Below are positions 16,514 to 24,842 of a stretch of 64,000 bases of DNA, one piece after another (positions within the stretch are counted from its first letter, which is position 1; every line of letters starts with the position of its first letter). Source of the stretch: Alphaproteobacteria bacterium (GTDB taxonomy: Bacteria > Pseudomonadota > Alphaproteobacteria > UBA8366); NCBI GenBank assembly GCA_021774335.1, contig JAJFJD010000046.1, forward strand, positions 124,001 to 188,000. Direction: 5' to 3'. Position numbers and translations under genes: made by a program. Under the pieces are notes generated by a model. It was not told the DNA's origin. It did no database searches and saw only the letters and a program-made list of their open reading frames with translations.

Positions 16514-18277
16514 ATGAAACAGTTGAAAAATCGATATATTCCACGTCTTTTCCGGGCAGCGACGCTGGTCGCCGTCATGACCGCGCCGACCCTGGCGCTG
16601 GCGCAGGCCCAGCCGGAAATCCACACTGGTTTCCAGAAGAAAGAGGCGGTCCGCGCCAAATCCTTCATGATTTCCGCGGCCAACCCGCATGCCAGCCGCG
16701 CCGGCTATGCGATCCTGAAACGCGGCGGATCGGCGGTGGATGCGGCAATCGCAGCGGCCCTGATGCTGACCCTGGTCGAACCGCAGGCGTCGGGCATCGG
16801 CGGCGGCGGATACATGCTGCACTGGTCGCAGACGAAGAATGCGCTCGACGCCTACGATGCCGCCGTGGTCGCCCCAAAAGCGGTAAAGCCGGATCATTTC
16901 TTGGACAGCGACGGCGATCCGGTGAAGCGCAGCAAGGCCGGTTTCGGCGGCCGCACCGTCGGGGTACCCGGTCAGCTCCGCCTATTCGCAGAGATTCACG
17001 CGAAACACGGCAAGCTGCCGTGGCAGGACCTGTTCCAGCCGACCATCGCGCTGGCGGAAAAAGGCTTCAGCGTGTCGCCACGCCTGCATAAACAAACCCA
17101 CGGCAAGCGCAAGAAATTCACCGATCCGACCGCGACATCCTATTTCCTGAATGAGGACGGCGAGGCCTGGCCGGTCGGGCACCGGTTGGTCAACAAACCC
17201 CTGGCCGACACGCTGCGCCAGGTCGCCGAGCGCGGCGTCGACGCCTTTTATACCGGCGCCATCGCGCAAGACATCGCCAATGCCGTGACCAACGCCAGCG
17301 AACATCCCTTCCCAGTGACCGCCAAGGAAATCGCGGCCTATCGGATCAAGCCGCATGCACCGATCTGCACGACCTACCGGCAGCACCGCGTCTGCGGCGT
17401 CGGCCCGTCGACCACCGGCGGTCTCACCGTGGCGATGACGCTGCGCCTGCTGCAGCCGTTCGACATGGCCGGGCTCGGCCCGAATTCACCGGACGCGGTC
17501 CATCTCTTTCTAGAAGCGTCGAAGCTCGCCTATGCGGACCGCTCGCAGTATATCGGCGATCCGGATTTCGTCCCCGTCCCGATTGCCGGCTTGTTGGACC
17601 ACGCCTATCTCGCCGAGCGGGCGAAGAAGATCGACCCAGCGTCGTCGATGGGCCGACCGTCCGCCGGGCTGCCGCCGATGCGGAAGGCGTGGAACCACGC
17701 CCCCAACGACACACCGGAATCGCCGTCGACCACACATCTCACCGCCGTGGACAAGGACGGCAACGCGGTGTCCTTCACCACCACCATCGGGCGCGGGTTC
17801 GGGTCCGGCATCATGACGCGCGGCTTCCTGCTGAACGATCAGTTACTCGCCTTTTCCTTCCGACCGACCAAGGACGGCGATCCGGTCGCCAACGCACCGG
17901 CCGGCGGCAAGCGGCCCCGGTCCTCCATGTCGCCGACGATCATATTCCGGCCCGACGGCCGGGTGCGACTGGTCGTCGGCTCGCCCGGCGGCACGCGCAT
18001 CATCGGCTATGTGACGAAGACCATCGTCGCGGTGCTCGACTGGAACCTGGATATCCAATCCGCGATCTCGCTGCCGCATTTCGCGGCCCGCACCCGCACG
18101 GCGGAATTAGAGAAGGGCACGCTGGCGACGCGCTTCGCGGAAGGTCTGGAAGACAAGGATCATCCCGTGAAGGTCCGCCACCTGACCAGCGGCCTGCACG
18201 GTATCGAGATCATGCCGGACGGCACTCTCGTCGGCGGCGCCGACCCGCGCCGCGAAGGGATTGCGCTGGGCGGCTGA
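16514..18277 (+). CDS. ggt: Gamma-glutamyltransferase precursor
   Basis: A 587-residue periplasmic precursor that splits itself into two subunits and cleaves gamma-glutamyl bonds such as that in glutathione. A signal peptide covers about residues 1-30 (hydrophobic run ending ALAQA). The autocleavage and catalytic Thr is T406 in ESPSTTHLTAVDKDGNAVS. The oxyanion and substrate glycines are present in MSPTI and GSPGGTRI. AGGAAA precedes the ATG well. Its last codons and stop are repeated in altered form 1 kb downstream (19278-19321). Possible use: glutathione salvage as a sulfur or amino acid source. Confidence 0.95.
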   Translation: MKQLKNRYIPRLFRAATLVAVMTAPTLALAQAQPEIHTGFQKKEAVRAKSFMISAANPHASRAGYAILKRGGSAVDAAIAAALMLTLVEPQASGIGGGGYMLHWSQTKNALDAYDAAVVAPKAVKPDHFLDSDGDPVKRSKAGFGGRTVGVPGQLRLFAEIHAKHGKLPWQDLFQPTIALAEKGFSVSPRLHKQTHGKRKKFTDPTATSYFLNEDGEAWPVGHRLVNKPLADTLRQVAERGVDAFYTGAIAQDIANAVTNASEHPFPVTAKEIAAYRIKPHAPICTTYRQHRVCGVGPSTTGGLTVAMTLRLLQPFDMAGLGPNSPDAVHLFLEASKLAYADRSQYIGDPDFVPVPIAGLLDHAYLAERAKKIDPASSMGRPSAGLPPMRKAWNHAPNDTPESPSTTHLTAVDKDGNAVSFTTTIGRGFGSGIMTRGFLLNDQLLAFSFRPTKDGDPVANAPAGGKRPRSSMSPTIIFRPDGRVRLVVGSPGGTRIIGYVTKTIVAVLDWNLDIQSAISLPHFAARTRTAELEKGTLATRFAEGLEDKDHPVKVRHLTSGLHGIEIMPDGTLVGGADPRREGIALGG

Positions 18278-18298
18278 TCGCGCCCGGAACCGCTATCG
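18239..18298. repeat. Junction repeat, copy A
   Basis: This stretch spans the last ggt codons, the ggt stop and the stop of a degraded minus-strand gene. It matches 19278-19321: 12 identical bases, then a 16-base segment absent from copy B, then a near-identical block of about 32 bases with one mismatch. The last 29 bases (18270-18298) are identical to 19293-19321. Together the copies bracket the VanX-like gene. Confidence 0.85.
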
Positions 18299-18375
18299 GA
18301 TAAGCGTCAGAAACTGGTAGGGCACCCGGGCTGCGCACCACTTTACCGTAGACCGTGATTGCAGACCCGCTGAAC
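18293..18375 (-). pseudogene. Remnant of the 3' end of a gene like the 19316-20029 lipoprotein
   Basis: Read on the minus strand, this segment still encodes GKVVR (18347-18333) and, after a shift of frame and a loss of roughly 15-20 codons, RVPYQFLTLIR followed by a stop. The intact lipoprotein ends GKVVRGPDAQ...DWVPYQLLTLRR. The match continues at protein level with base changes, so this is an old, decayed copy rather than a fresh duplication. No start or upstream part is left. Confidence 0.7.
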
Positions 18376-18474
18376 GTCGGCTGCTGGCTATCAGCCGAAA
18401 TTCTGAGGATTCAAATCATCTGAATGCTAGTCTGCGATTTTATCAATGCGACCGTATCTTGTTGAGGTCAAAAT

Positions 18475-19173
18475 ATGAGAGCGCGCATAGCAGCAGGTGT
18501 CTTGGCGATTGTCGTTTTGCTTGGGCCGGTGGGTGCGTCGGCGTTGGATCGTGCGGAATTACCAGAAGGTTTTGTTTACTTGGATGAGGTAATTCCAGGC
18601 ATTGTCGTCGACCTGGGATATTACCGTAGCGATACTATGGTCGGCGAACCGCTGGATGGCTATGGACACCCCTATGCGGTCCTATCCAAGGTCGCCGCGA
18701 GGGCGCTCGCAAAAGTGCAGACAGACCTTCTCGGGTTAGGGCTTAGCCTCAAAGTAACCGATGCATATCGGCCTCAGCGGGCGGTTGATCATCTCATCAG
18801 ATGGGCCAAAGAACCGGATGATCCGAAAACCAAAGCGACGTACTACCCCAACGTCGCGAAGGAGAATCTCTTCAAAGAAGGCTACATCGCTCGCAAATCT
18901 GGCCATACGCGCGGAAGCACGGTCGACGTTACCATCGTCTACTGGGAATCCGCCAACGTGGTTCGCGAACTGGACATGGGGACACCCTATGATTTCGCCG
19001 ATGAGGCATCATGGCCGTCGAGCAGGGCCGTTACGGCACAACAACGGGCCAACCGGGCGCTTCTACGGTCGATAATGATTCTCCATGGCTTCCGTCCCTA
19101 TTTCAGGGAATGGTGGCATTTCACGCTCAAGGACGAGCCCTTTCCGGACACGTATTTCGATTTTCCCCTTTGA
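18475..19173 (+). CDS. Secreted M15D D-Ala-D-Ala dipeptidase, VanX/DdpX-like
   Basis: A 232-residue zinc peptidase with a signal peptide (residues 1-24, cut near ASA). The VanX metal and catalytic residues are all there: H144 and D151 in SGHTRGSTVD, H215 and the catalytic Glu E212 in REWWHF, and the arginine in DAYRP (R99). Such enzymes cleave D-Ala-D-Ala, for cell-wall dipeptide recycling or, with VanH/VanA, glycopeptide resistance; neither partner is nearby, so recycling or nutrition is more likely. GAGG precedes the ATG. The gene is visibly more AT-rich than its neighbours and lies between two junction repeats, both signs of acquisition. Confidence 0.93.
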   Translation: MRARIAAGVLAIVVLLGPVGASALDRAELPEGFVYLDEVIPGIVVDLGYYRSDTMVGEPLDGYGHPYAVLSKVAARALAKVQTDLLGLGLSLKVTDAYRPQRAVDHLIRWAKEPDDPKTKATYYPNVAKENLFKEGYIARKSGHTRGSTVDVTIVYWESANVVRELDMGTPYDFADEASWPSSRAVTAQQRANRALLRSIMILHGFRPYFREWWHFTLKDEPFPDTYFDFPL

Positions 19174-19277
19174 GAATGACACCACCCGTCACATAAACGG
19201 CAGCAAATTCGATCTGATGCGACGCGGTCGACCACATGTTTTCTCCTAGGGGATTAGCATTCGGAATCGGTGTCAAA

Positions 19278-19321
19278 GCCGACCCGCGCTGTGCGGCTGA
19301 TCGCGCCCGGAACCGCTATCG
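19278..19321. repeat. Junction repeat, copy B
   Basis: Second copy of the ggt-tail/lipoprotein-stop junction described at 18239-18298. It contains gccgacccgcgc, lacks 16 bases, and continues into the real stop codon of the lipoprotein gene at 19316-19318. It therefore includes a damaged copy of the ggt 3' end. Confidence 0.85.
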
Positions 19322-20029
19322 CCGCAGCGTCAGCAACTGATACGGCACCCAGTCCCGCACCGGTGACAGCTCGGGCTGGATCAAACACCGCCCCTGGGCG
19401 TCCGGGCCGCGTACCACCTTGCCGGACACCGCGCAGGTGGCCCGGCGGCAAAACTTGTTGCGCAGCGGCCGGCCGTCCGGCCATTTTTCCGCGATCCGAA
19501 CGTCCCGGCCGACCTTGCAGACCTTATGGGCGGCAGCCGGCGCCTTCGGTGTGGCGGAGACCTTGTCGCAGTTGGTCACGCAAACCCGCTCCTTGCGGAT
19601 CTTGCCGCCGCAGCGCTGGAAACATGTGTCGTCGAGGCTACGGCACCGCGAATAGTCGCGTCGGCAGGGCCGGATGCGGTTCTGGCACGTGTTCAACGTG
19701 TTGCTATAGCTGAGATCGCAGCGCGGCGCCCGGTTGCGGGCGCAGTATGACCGCGCCGCGCTCGCCTCGCGCTTGCAGTCGCGATATTGCCGTTTGCGAT
19801 CCAGTTCGCAACGGTCGGTTTCCGCGTTCTGGTTGCTTTCGCATTGCAGCCGTGTCGAGTCGCATTGGTTGAGGCAGCGTTGCCCCGACACCGTGGACGG
19901 CGGTGTGCGGAAGGTCTTGGTCTTGTACCGCGGCTCGCCATCGATCGCGGCGCAGCCGCTCGCCAACAACGCGACCGCAGCGATAAAGAAAGAAACGATG
20001 GCAGTTCTTACGACCGAACTCGACGTCAT
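19316..20029 (-). CDS. Cysteine-rich lipoprotein of unknown function
   Basis: I do not recognise a family. The 237-residue product starts MTSSSVVRTA with a lipoprotein signal ending LLASGC, so it should be lipid-anchored. The mature part has 18 further cysteines, many in pairs three to seven residues apart (RCLNQC, TCFQRC, VCVTNC, FCRRATC), within a very basic, polar sequence; disulfide-stabilised repeats are likely. The ATG at 20029 has GGGGGATCAGG ahead; longer in-frame starts add residues with no signal sequence. The gene is convergent to ggt and VanX. A decayed relative of its 3' end lies at 18293-18375, so the family was once present twice. Confidence 0.8.
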   Translation of the reverse strand: MTSSSVVRTAIVSFFIAAVALLASGCAAIDGEPRYKTKTFRTPPSTVSGQRCLNQCDSTRLQCESNQNAETDRCELDRKRQYRDCKREASAARSYCARNRAPRCDLSYSNTLNTCQNRIRPCRRDYSRCRSLDDTCFQRCGGKIRKERVCVTNCDKVSATPKAPAAAHKVCKVGRDVRIAEKWPDGRPLRNKFCRRATCAVSGKVVRGPDAQGRCLIQPELSPVRDWVPYQLLTLRR

Positions 20030-20215
20030 CCTGATCCCCCACAAGAATTTCGACCGGCGCGCCAACGGTGTCCGCGCCATCCCCCTGGGTATCAGCGTAC
20101 CCCCACGGCACATCGCAACGCAAAGTCGCAGGTTGGGATCAGATGCACGCAAGTGGTCCCGGCCGTGCCCGCATTAGGTCGATCACGGTCAGGTTCTCGA
20201 ACGGCCGTTTGGCCG

Positions 20216-21430
20216 TTAGATCACCTCGTTTTTGCGCAATGCCGCAATCCCGGCATCGTCATACCCGAGTGATTTCAGGACCTCTTCGTTGTATTCGCCA
20301 TACTCCGGCGACGGCATACGGGCACTTTTCTCATGGCCCTGGATATTGATCGCATTGCCGTTGATCTGGACATCGCCCTTTTCAGGGTGCTTGCTTGTCC
20401 ACGTGACGCCGAGATGTTTGACCTGCTCGTCTTCGAGCATTTTATCGATCGAATACTGAGGTCCGCACGGCACGCCGATCTCGTTCAGTTTTTCGACCAT
20501 CTCCGCGGTCGTAAAGCGCCGCGTCACCGCGGTGACGGCTTCATTGACCTTATCGCGGTTTGCAAAGCGGAGGTCGTTGCTGGCGAACTCAGGCACCTCC
20601 AACAATTCTTCGCAGTCGAGTGCTTTGCAGAGGAGCATAAACGTATGATCGCCCCCTGCCGCTAAATTGACGTGGCCGTCTTTGGTTGGAAACAGGCTCG
20701 TGGGAATGTTGATGGGATGGTCATTGCCGACCGGCCCTGGCAAATCTTCTTCCATGGTCCAGCGGGCCACTTGATAGTCGAGCATGCCGACCATCGCTTC
20801 CAGCAATGACGTGTGGACCCAGCGGCCCTTGCCCGTGCGATGGCGTTCATGGAGCGCGCTCAGGACTCCAATGGCGAGATACATGCCCGCCGTCAGATCG
20901 CAGATCGGGATACCGACTCTCAATGGCCCCCGGCCCGGCTCACCGGTAATCGACATCAAGCCGCCCATACCCTGGGCAATCTGGTCGACGCCGGGGCGCG
21001 GCGCGTAGGGGCCGGTTTGGCCGAAGCCGGAAATGCTGCCGTAGATGATTTTGGGATTAACTTTGCTGCAGTCTTCGTAATTGATGCCGAGGCGGTTCTT
21101 CACGTCGGCGCGAAAATTTTCGATGATGATGTCCGCTTTCGCCACCATCTTCATGAAAATTTCGTGGCCTTCCTCTTTCTTGAGATTCAAGGTCACGCTG
21201 CGTTTGTTGCGGTGAAGATTGAAGAAATCCGGCTGCAGACGTTGGGAGTTTTGCCCCTTGATGCGGGGGTCGGCTTTCGATGTGGCTTCGATCTTAATGA
21301 CATGTGCGCCCCAATCCGCGAGCATGCGCACGCAAGTCGGTCCGGCGCGAGCGCGGGTCAGGTCCAGGACCACAAGGTCCGACATCGGCAGGTCGTTTCC
21401 TGCCGCAGCTGCTTCCAACGGATTTGTCAT
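20216..21430 (-). CDS. Family III CoA transferase (CaiB/BaiF type)
   Basis: A 404-residue CaiB/BaiF CoA transferase that moves CoA between carboxylic acids. Landmarks are VLDLTRARAGPTCVRMLADWGAHVIKIE near residues 20-47, ENFRADV, the GVDQIAQGMGG segment holding the catalytic Asp, and GIPICDLTAGMY. GGGAGG precedes the ATG at 21430. It lies past the tRNA-Gly, downstream of the tct operon on the same strand, but the tRNA and over 120 bases separate them, so it may be its own unit. Substrate unknown; it would suit activation of an imported carboxylate. Confidence 0.92.
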   Translation of the reverse strand: MTNPLEAAAAGNDLPMSDLVVLDLTRARAGPTCVRMLADWGAHVIKIEATSKADPRIKGQNSQRLQPDFFNLHRNKRSVTLNLKKEEGHEIFMKMVAKADIIIENFRADVKNRLGINYEDCSKVNPKIIYGSISGFGQTGPYAPRPGVDQIAQGMGGLMSITGEPGRGPLRVGIPICDLTAGMYLAIGVLSALHERHRTGKGRWVHTSLLEAMVGMLDYQVARWTMEEDLPGPVGNDHPINIPTSLFPTKDGHVNLAAGGDHTFMLLCKALDCEELLEVPEFASNDLRFANRDKVNEAVTAVTRRFTTAEMVEKLNEIGVPCGPQYSIDKMLEDEQVKHLGVTWTSKHPEKGDVQINGNAINIQGHEKSARMPSPEYGEYNEEVLKSLGYDDAGIAALRKNEVI

Positions 21431-21551
21431 GGGTATCCTCCCAATTGTGTGGACTTGAATTTGGTTTGCGCGGCTAGCAATACCGGAAAAGCGTCTGTCG
21501 CCATTCGGCGGCGAGCCGGTCGCCGCCCCAGGCCGTCTTATTTAATCAGAA

Positions 21552-21625
21552 TGGAGCGGGCGAAGGGAATCGAACCCTCGTCGTAAGCTTGGGAAGCTTC
21601 TGCTCTACCATTGAGCTACGCCCGC
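21552..21625 (-). tRNA. tRNA-Gly (anticodon CCC)
   Basis: On the minus strand the sequence begins GCGGGCGTAGCTCAATGGTAGAGC and ends CGCCCGCTCCA. The acceptor stem GCGGGCG/CGCCCGC is perfect, the D stem-loop and the T arm (GAGGGTTCGATTCCCTT) are canonical, and the 7-base anticodon loop TTCCCAA gives CCC. The 3' CCA is encoded. The anticodon stem has one mismatch at its outer pair (27-43). Confidence 0.95.
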
Positions 21626-21680
21626 CCGCTGCGCCGACCCTACGAATTCGCTCAGCCGAGTTCAAGCGGGATGGTGTGTC

Positions 21681-23654
21681 CTATTGCAACGGCCACGGCA
21701 GATCGACCACGGTTTGAAGCAATCCGTGCGGATACTGCAACACGAGGAAATGCGAGAGCGTTCCGAGGAACAGAATGAATGCGATCGCGCCGGCGGCGCA
21801 CGCGATATGGGACACGCCCGCACAATGACGCATGAAGGCGTAGATAAACGTGGCGATTCCCAACACAAACCCGACCAACGCCGAAACCGCCAGCATGGCG
21901 AGCAACCAACCGAGATAATAGACGTTGCTGCCGGGGGGTTTCTCCCCGTCGGCGCCTTCCCGCCGGGAATCGTACAGCGCGCTGTGCGGCGTTCCACCCG
22001 CAAGAATACGGAAGCCGACCGGCGCTAGAAACAACAACGTCAGCGCCGAAACCAGTTTGGGATAGAGCGCCGTCGCCGCGTCGTGTTGAAAGGAGTCAGC
22101 CAAGACGAACACCGTCAGACCGACCAGGACGCAATAGAACGCCACCTGCGGTCCGCGCTGCGCCGCGGCGTGGGGGCCGGTCTCAGACAGATTCGGCGGC
22201 GTCGGCTTGAATCGGATCGCGGCAAGCACCGCAATCACCGTCAGAACCAAAAGCACGATGACGATCGGCCGCTCCAGGAACGATATCCCATAGACACTGA
22301 CCGTTTCGTTGACCGAACTCTCCACCTTACCGGCCAGGACGAACCCGATCAGCAGCGCCGGGCGCGGCCATCCAAACCGCTTCATGTAGACGGCAAGCGT
22401 CCCGAGCGCCATCAGCGCGATCAGGTCCCCCCAATCACGGGTCGCCTGAAATGCCGCGAAGAAGATCAGACCAAGCATGAACGGCGCCAACAGCGCATAG
22501 CGGATCGTCGTCAGCTTGGCGATCTGTGGCGCCAGGATCAGGCAGGTGCCCGCGCCGACGATGTTCGCCAGCGCGATCGACCAGATCATCACGTAGACCA
22601 GATCGAGATGCTGCGACACCATTTCGAAACCGGGCTCGACGCCGACGAGGATGAACCCGCCGAGCAGGATGGCCATGCTGCCGGACCCCGGAATACCGAA
22701 CAGGATCGTCGGGATAAGGGCGCCGCCCTCCTTCGCGTTGTTCGCCGATTCCGGCGCGATCACGCCGCGCACGTCGCCGGTGCCGTACCGGTCGCGGTCG
22801 CGCGTGGTCTGGATGGCATGGCTGTAGGCGATCCAATCGATCACCGTGCCGCCCAACCCCGGCAGGGCGCCGACGAGACATCCGATGACCGCGCAGCGCA
22901 GCGACAGGAACCAGTTGGCAGCAAAATCGCGGATGCCCTGCAGCCAGCCCGCACCGAGCGTGCCGGTCTCCGAGATCGTCTTCCCCCGCCGCAGCAGATC
23001 GATAATTTCCGGTACCGCAAACATGGCCAGACCCATGATCACGATCGGGACCGGATCGAGGAGATATTCCGTATCGAACGCCAACCGAATTTCGCCGGTG
23101 CCGGGCGCGGACCCGATGGCCCCGATCATGAGGCCGAAGCCACAGGCGGCCATCCCCTTCATTGCACTCACGCCGGTCAGCGTGCCAACCATGGCAAGCG
23201 CCAACACGACCAGCATGAGCTGCTCGCTCAGCCCCATCTTCATGATGATCGGTTCTGCATAGAAGATCGTCACGGAGAGAACCAGCGCGCCGAACAGGCC
23301 GCCGAACATCGAGGAGGTGAAGGCCGCGCCGAGCGCCCGCGTCGCCTCGCCCCGCCGCGACATCGGGAAGCCGTCCATGACCGTCGCCTGCGATCCGGAA
23401 GTACCCGGTATCCCCATGAGTACTGAGGGGAAAGTATCGGATGTCGCGGTGACCGACTGCAGGCCGATCATCATCGCGATCGCCAGCGACGGCTCCATCC
23501 CGAAGACGAAGGGCAGCACCAACGCCAACCCGGCGGTGCCGCCCAAGCCCGGCAAGATGCCGACGGCCAGGCCGAGAAGGACACCCAATGCGAGGAATGC
23601 CAGATGCGTCGGGCTTAACAGCGTCGCCAATGCGCTGAGGACGGCATCTTCCAT
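21681..23654 (-). CDS. Tripartite tricarboxylate transporter, TctA fused to TctB
   Basis: A 657-residue membrane protein. Residues 1-~490 are a complete TctA: LGVLLGLAVGILPGLGGTAGLAL, MIGLQSVTATSDTFPSVLMGIPGTSGSQAT and the second half GCLVGALPGLGGTVIDW...NAKEGGALIPTILFGIPGSGSMA. From about residue 510 a further ~145 residues form four hydrophobic segments resembling the small TctB subunit (DUF1468). TctA and TctB are normally separate proteins. It works with the binding protein TctC, encoded 31 bases upstream, to import carboxylates using an ion gradient. The reading frame is continuous with no sign of a frameshift. Confidence 0.9.
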   Translation of the reverse strand: MEDAVLSALATLLSPTHLAFLALGVLLGLAVGILPGLGGTAGLALVLPFVFGMEPSLAIAMMIGLQSVTATSDTFPSVLMGIPGTSGSQATVMDGFPMSRRGEATRALGAAFTSSMFGGLFGALVLSVTIFYAEPIIMKMGLSEQLMLVVLALAMVGTLTGVSAMKGMAACGFGLMIGAIGSAPGTGEIRLAFDTEYLLDPVPIVIMGLAMFAVPEIIDLLRRGKTISETGTLGAGWLQGIRDFAANWFLSLRCAVIGCLVGALPGLGGTVIDWIAYSHAIQTTRDRDRYGTGDVRGVIAPESANNAKEGGALIPTILFGIPGSGSMAILLGGFILVGVEPGFEMVSQHLDLVYVMIWSIALANIVGAGTCLILAPQIAKLTTIRYALLAPFMLGLIFFAAFQATRDWGDLIALMALGTLAVYMKRFGWPRPALLIGFVLAGKVESSVNETVSVYGISFLERPIVIVLLVLTVIAVLAAIRFKPTPPNLSETGPHAAAQRGPQVAFYCVLVGLTVFVLADSFQHDAATALYPKLVSALTLLFLAPVGFRILAGGTPHSALYDSRREGADGEKPPGSNVYYLGWLLAMLAVSALVGFVLGIATFIYAFMRHCAGVSHIACAAGAIAFILFLGTLSHFLVLQYPHGLLQTVVDLPWPLQ

Positions 23655-23685
23655 TCGGGAGTCCTTACGGCCGGCGCGCGGCGGC

Positions 23686-24783
23686 TTACTGCTTCTTCTT
23701 CAGGGTCGTCTTGATCCAGTTATCCATCCACGACTTGGCGTCGGGCGCGACGTCGACCGCATTGCGGATAATGGCATCGCCGGCGTCGCCGAAGGACTGC
23801 GGATAAGCACCCATTTCCCGTTTGGCCAGCTTCAACAACTCCGGATCCTTAAGCGCCTTTTTCGCTGCCGTTATCCAGGCGCCCCGGATGTCGTCCGGCG
23901 TCCCATTGGGGAGCATGATTCCCTTCGACGCCATGACGCCCATGTTGAACAGATGCCGGAGCATGGCCCAATCGGTTCCCGACGGCGCCTTTCCGCTCAC
24001 GGCCTTGTACACCTCCGGGAAGGAGGGCAGGTCGGGGAACAGTGGATCACGCACGATGCCGCCGTCGGACTTGGCGAATCCCAGGGTCATCCAGGGCACG
24101 ACAACGCCCTTTTTCACGTAAGGCATCGTCTTCTTCATGAAGGCGCCCGCAGAGTCGATGCTGAGATGCATCTCGCCGCGGATGACGGCCTTGCGGCGCT
24201 TGCCGGTCGAGACTCCGAAGACGGGTTTGACGTTCTTGATGCCAAGCATGTCGAGTGCGAGGAACATCCGCAGTTCGGCCGAATTCGGCGTCTTGCCCGA
24301 CGTGATCCACTTGCCGGCGCGAAGCGCCTTGACGTCGGCCACCGGGTCCTTGCCCTTAACGCCGGTCTCAGTGCGAGCGTAGAACACGGTTCCCAGCGGC
24401 GAGACGATCACCGACCGCCAGCCCAACTCCTTGAACTTCACCTTCTTGCCGCCGAACACATAGGTCGTGTGGACCGACGTGGTGGCGCCCAAGACGATCA
24501 GGCCGTCGGGCTTCGCGTTCCGCTCGAACCAGTTGGTTCCCTTTACGGTGCCGCCGCCCGGTTTGTTGAAGACCAGGACAGTGGGGTTTCCCGGCAGATA
24601 TTTTTGAAAAAACGGTTGCAGCAAACGGGCATACCGATCCAATCCGCCGCCCTCCTTGGCCGGAACGACGATTTGCACTTTCTTGCCTGCAAAATTCACG
24701 TCCGCCCAAGCGGGACCCGCAACCGCCAGCGCTGCCGCCAAACCAATGCCGATGATGAATGGATTTCCCTTAGATTTCGTCAT
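23686..24783 (-). CDS. Tripartite tricarboxylate transporter substrate-binding protein (TctC)
   Basis: A 365-residue periplasmic binding protein. A signal peptide (residues 1-~28, GLAAALAVAGPAWA) precedes a mature start ADVNFAGKKVQIVVP. The Bug-family fold is suggested by VPAKEGGGLDRYARLLQPFFQKYLPG, VFNKPGGGTVKGTNW and the second-lobe GTPDDIRGAW. It is somewhat longer and more divergent than classic Bug proteins (~320 residues). GGGGAG lies before ATG 24783; the longer in-frame extension has no signal sequence and is rejected. It would deliver the ligand to the TctAB fusion next door. Confidence 0.88.
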   Translation of the reverse strand: MTKSKGNPFIIGIGLAAALAVAGPAWADVNFAGKKVQIVVPAKEGGGLDRYARLLQPFFQKYLPGNPTVLVFNKPGGGTVKGTNWFERNAKPDGLIVLGATTSVHTTYVFGGKKVKFKELGWRSVIVSPLGTVFYARTETGVKGKDPVADVKALRAGKWITSGKTPNSAELRMFLALDMLGIKNVKPVFGVSTGKRRKAVIRGEMHLSIDSAGAFMKKTMPYVKKGVVVPWMTLGFAKSDGGIVRDPLFPDLPSFPEVYKAVSGKAPSGTDWAMLRHLFNMGVMASKGIMLPNGTPDDIRGAWITAAKKALKDPELLKLAKREMGAYPQSFGDAGDAIIRNAVDVAPDAKSWMDNWIKTTLKKKQ

Positions 24784-24842
24784 TTTCTTTCTCCCCTTTC
24801 CGAAATTTTGTTCTGAGCCTCTTGGCTTTCGTTGCTTTTTAT

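Noticed and set aside
18377..18398. Hairpin TCGGCTG/CAGCCGA between ggt and the VanX-like gene
   Set aside because: A 7-bp stem with a loop of 8 and no T-run, next to a decayed gene segment; could be chance.
18475..19173. Glycopeptide resistance (vanHAX) cluster
   Set aside because: Only the dipeptidase is present; no D-lactate dehydrogenase or D-Ala-D-Lac ligase lies nearby, and the protein has a signal peptide.
18239..19321. Insertion sequence or transposon around the VanX-like gene
   Set aside because: The flanks are direct repeats of host gene ends. No transposase, terminal inverted repeats or integrase are seen.
22083..23426. Plus-strand open frame opposite tctA (about 447 codons)
   Set aside because: The product is very rich in Arg, Asp, His and Gln with no fold pattern, as expected for the reverse of membrane-protein codons.
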